Shown here: one piece after another, positions 61,872 through 64,000 of the stretch
Layout of the letters: each line of letters begins with the position of its first letter
Position numbering within the stretch: position 1 is the first letter of the stretch
NCBI RefSeq assembly: GCF_000716605.1
Contig: NZ_JNXE01000023.1
Coordinates: 62,001 to 126,000, forward strand
Direction of reading: 5' to 3'
DNA from: Streptomyces sp. NRRL F-525
GTDB lineage: Bacteria; Actinomycetota; Actinomycetes; Streptomycetales; Streptomycetaceae
Length of the DNA stretch: 64,000 nucleotides
The notes under the pieces: generated by a model
What the model was told of the DNA's origin: nothing
Seen by the model: the letters and a program-made list of their open reading frames with translations, nothing else
The model's database searches: none
Made by a program: the position numbers and the translations under genes

Positions 61872-63296
61872 ATGCGCAAGGCGCTCAGATGGCTGCTGGC
61901 GCTCACCGTGCTCATAGGCACGCTGGGCACGGCCGGGGCGGCCACCGCCGCCGAGGCCGGCCGGACCGGTCAAGTCGCGGACATCAAGGACCAGTTGCTG
62001 GCGATACCCGGCATGAGCCTGGTCGAGGAGAAGCCGTACACCGGCTACCGCTACTTCGTCCTGAACTACACCCAGCCGGTCGACCACCGGCACCCGTCCA
62101 AGGGCACGTTCCAGCAGCGGATCACCGTGCTGCACAAGGACGTCTCACGCCCGACGGTCTTCTACACCAGCGGCTACAACGTCTCGACGAACCCCAGCCG
62201 CAGCGAACCGACCCGCATCGCGGACGCCAACCAAGTCTCCCTGGAATACCGGTACTTCACGCCGTCCCGCCCGGCCCCGGCCGACTGGTCCAAGCTCGAC
62301 ATCTGGCAGGCGGCCAGCGACCAGCACCGCGTCTTCAAGGCCCTCAAGCCGATCTACACCAAGAACTGGATCGCCACCGGCGGCTCCAAGGGCGGTATGA
62401 CGGCCACCTACTTCGAGCGGTTCTACCCGCGTGACATGGACGGCGTGGTCGCCTACGTCGCCCCCAACGACGTGGTGAACAACGAGGATTCGGCCTACGA
62501 CCGCTTCTTCACCAAGGTCGGCACCAAGGAGTGCCGCGACCGCCTGGACGCCGTACAGCGCGAGGCGCTGGTGCGCAGGGACGCGCTGGAGAAGAAGTAC
62601 GCGGCGTACGCGGCCGAGAACGGCTTCACCTTCACCACCGTCGGCAGCCTGGACAAGGCCTACGAAGCCGTCGTCCTCGACTACGTCTGGGGCTTCTGGC
62701 AGTACAGCCTGCTCTCCGACTGCGACACCATCCCGGCGAACGCAGCGACCGCCACCGACGACGAGATCTGGACCTCGGTCGACACGATCTCCGGCTTCTC
62801 CTTCTACACGGACCAGGGCCTGGACCCGTACACCCCGTACTACTACCAGGCGGGCACCCAACTCGGCGCCCCCACCATCAAGTTCCCGTACATCGAGAAG
62901 AAGTACCTCCGCTACGGCTACCAGCCGCCCCGCGACTTCGTCCCGCGCTCCATCCCGATGAGGTTCCAGCCGAACGCCATGCGGGACGTGGACAGCTGGG
63001 TCCGCCACCACGCCGACCACATGCTCTTCGTCTACGGCCAGAACGACCCGTGGGGCGCCGAGCGCTTCGCCGTCGGCAAGGGCTCGAAGGACGCGTACGT
63101 CTTCACCGCGCCCGGCCTCAACCACGGCGCGAACGTCGCCGGCCTGACCGCCGACCAGAAGGCGCTGGCCACCGCCCGCATCCTCGCGTGGGCCGGCGTC
63201 CCGGCCACGACCACGGCACAGGCGAAGCCCCTCGCACCGTACGACGCGAAGCTGGACCGTCAGGACGTACAGCGCGAGCCGACGCTCCGCCCGTAG
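61872..63296 (+). CDS. Secreted S37 (PS-10) family aminopeptidase
   Basis: 474 residues from ATG at 61872, with GGGGAG upstream. Sec signal about 1-27 (LRWLLALTVLIGTLGTAGAATA). An alpha/beta-hydrolase with Ser172 in TGGSKGGMTA, Asp392 in YGQNDPWGAERF and His418 in APGLNHGAN. The N-terminal YTGYRYFVLNYTQPVDHRHPSKGTFQQRITVLH is typical of the S37 group, whose Streptomyces members are proline-specific tri/tetrapeptidyl aminopeptidases. It probably trims peptides outside the cell, as such enzymes do in mycelial protease cascades. Confidence 0.93.
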   Translation: MRKALRWLLALTVLIGTLGTAGAATAAEAGRTGQVADIKDQLLAIPGMSLVEEKPYTGYRYFVLNYTQPVDHRHPSKGTFQQRITVLHKDVSRPTVFYTSGYNVSTNPSRSEPTRIADANQVSLEYRYFTPSRPAPADWSKLDIWQAASDQHRVFKALKPIYTKNWIATGGSKGGMTATYFERFYPRDMDGVVAYVAPNDVVNNEDSAYDRFFTKVGTKECRDRLDAVQREALVRRDALEKKYAAYAAENGFTFTTVGSLDKAYEAVVLDYVWGFWQYSLLSDCDTIPANAATATDDEIWTSVDTISGFSFYTDQGLDPYTPYYYQAGTQLGAPTIKFPYIEKKYLRYGYQPPRDFVPRSIPMRFQPNAMRDVDSWVRHHADHMLFVYGQNDPWGAERFAVGKGSKDAYVFTAPGLNHGANVAGLTADQKALATARILAWAGVPATTTAQAKPLAPYDAKLDRQDVQREPTLRP

Positions 63297-63335
63297 CAAC
63301 CTCCGTAATGCGCCCGGCTGTTGGTGGTCACCCGA

Positions 63336-63977
63336 CTACACCGGCCGGGCGCAGCCCACGGGTTGCTCGCCGCCGAGCTGCACATACAGGGCGGTCGAAG
63401 CGGGGCAACTCGCCCTCCGCAGCACGGCTTTGACCACCTTGTACTGCGGCTTCTTCGGCCCCGAGCCGTCGCACGCGGTCTCCCGGACCTGCCCGCTGCC
63501 CGAGCCGTAGACACAGTCACCGACGATCGTGCGGGGCCCGCCCCCGCCGCCCGGGTCGCCGGGGTGCGGCGGCTCCAGGTTCCGCATACAGGCGTAGCCC
63601 TTGGGTACGACCCCGTCGCCGCCCGCGCCCGACGACCCCTGGGCGCTGATGTGCAGCACGAAGTCCGTGGTCGCCGGACACACCGGACCGGCGCTCACAT
63701 CACCGTCGTAGCGGGCGATGACCCGGGCGGCGGCCCGCTCACTGGTGCACGGCACCTCGGTGAAAGTCGTCGTACCGAAGGAACTGCACTCGTCGACGCC
63801 GAGGAACACCGCGCCGTAGCCGGAGGGTTGGGTGGACGCGGACGACGACGCGGCCGCCTTCCCGCCGAGGCGTCCGTCACCCTCGCCCGATCCTGAACCG
63901 TGCGCGGCCTGGCAGCCCGTCGTCAGGGCGGCGAGCAGCGCCGCGCACACCACCCCCACGCACCATCGCTCACGCAT
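63336..63977 (-). CDS. Probable lipoprotein of unknown function
   Basis: 213 residues from ATG at 63977. N-terminal lipoprotein signal with lipobox LTTGC (Cys22). A Gly/Ser-rich linker (~24-52) leads to two similar cysteine-containing segments (VFLGVDECSSFGTTTFTEVPCTSERAAARVIARYDG and VGDCVYGSGSGQVRETACDGSGPKKPQYKVVKAV), each with the pattern C-x-x-x...TEVPC/RETAC followed by K/R-V. They may be an internal duplication typical of small actinobacterial LppU/septum-like modules; I do not recognise a specific family. The protein would be anchored on the outside of the membrane. It is convergent with the S37 peptidase gene. Confidence 0.75.
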   Translation of the reverse strand: MRERWCVGVVCAALLAALTTGCQAAHGSGSGEGDGRLGGKAAASSSASTQPSGYGAVFLGVDECSSFGTTTFTEVPCTSERAAARVIARYDGDVSAGPVCPATTDFVLHISAQGSSGAGGDGVVPKGYACMRNLEPPHPGDPGGGGGPRTIVGDCVYGSGSGQVRETACDGSGPKKPQYKVVKAVLRRASCPASTALYVQLGGEQPVGCARPV

Positions 63978-64000
63978 CGGTCCCCCCGGCTGCCCCCGCC

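Overview
The window is a piece of a Streptomyces chromosome. The evidence is very high GC content with strong third-position bias, GTG/TTG starts, many Tat and lipoprotein signals, an adpA gene with an in-frame TTA codon, and a complete desferrioxamine locus with DmdR-type iron boxes. From memory (not searched), the gene order adpA-orn, glmS, hexosaminidase, desDCBA, desE, acyl-CoA carboxylase, tesB, ureohydrolase resembles the S. coelicolor SCO2770-SCO2798 core region, read backwards.

Layout. 1-8.8 kb: a cellobiose-utilisation locus. A divergent LacI regulator (cebR) and a truncated GH1 beta-glucosidase face the cebE-cebF-cebG ABC importer and bglC, followed by a second LacI paralogue. CebR-type boxes lie upstream of cebE and overlap the ribosome binding sites of both GH1 genes. 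8.9-14.6 kb: a degenerate kinase-like protein, a GNAT acetyltransferase, tRNA-His, oligoribonuclease, the developmental regulator adpA, and small membrane and stress proteins. 14.7-21.2 kb: amino-sugar and cell-envelope functions (glmS with a small partner gene, a Tat-exported purple acid phosphatase, a DUF4429 protein, a secreted GH20 hexosaminidase).

21.3-28.5 kb: the siderophore locus, desA-desB-desC-desD as one overlapping operon behind an iron box, then a siderophore-interacting reductase and the ferrioxamine-binding lipoprotein desE behind its own iron box. 28.7-30.5 kb: a translationally coupled pair, an isoprenyl diphosphate synthase and a heme oxygenase, divergent from desE. This is the most unusual unit in the window. 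30.5-37 kb: a leucine/isovalerate-type catabolic operon (acyl-CoA dehydrogenase, HMG-CoA lyase, biotin carboxylase, carboxyltransferase) with a divergent TetR regulator and two matching operators. 37.3-40.4 kb: a second acyl-CoA dehydrogenase, a TesB thioesterase and a CDF metal exporter.

40.4-47.2 kb: a phosphatase-like gene, a PucR regulator, a sodium/solute symporter, a ureohydrolase and a ThDP decarboxylase. The last three suggest uptake and breakdown of a guanidino compound by a 2-ketoarginine route. 47.2-52 kb is a small accessory patch: a two-domain VOC protein, then two broken copies of an HXXEE-domain gene in direct orientation flanking an antitoxin/PIN-toxin pair, an RsbW-like ATPase, a GntR regulator with three CTCTAGAG operators, and a small membrane-anchored protein. 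52-64 kb: secreted and envelope proteins (endonuclease I, a PMT-type glycosyltransferase with a glycine-rich insert, a serine hydrolase, a phytase-like esterase, a fused heterodimer-like ABC exporter behind an RBS-sequestering hairpin, a small secreted protein, an S37 aminopeptidase, a lipoprotein).

Coordinates come from reading the sequence. Functions rest on motifs and remembered family knowledge; no database was searched.
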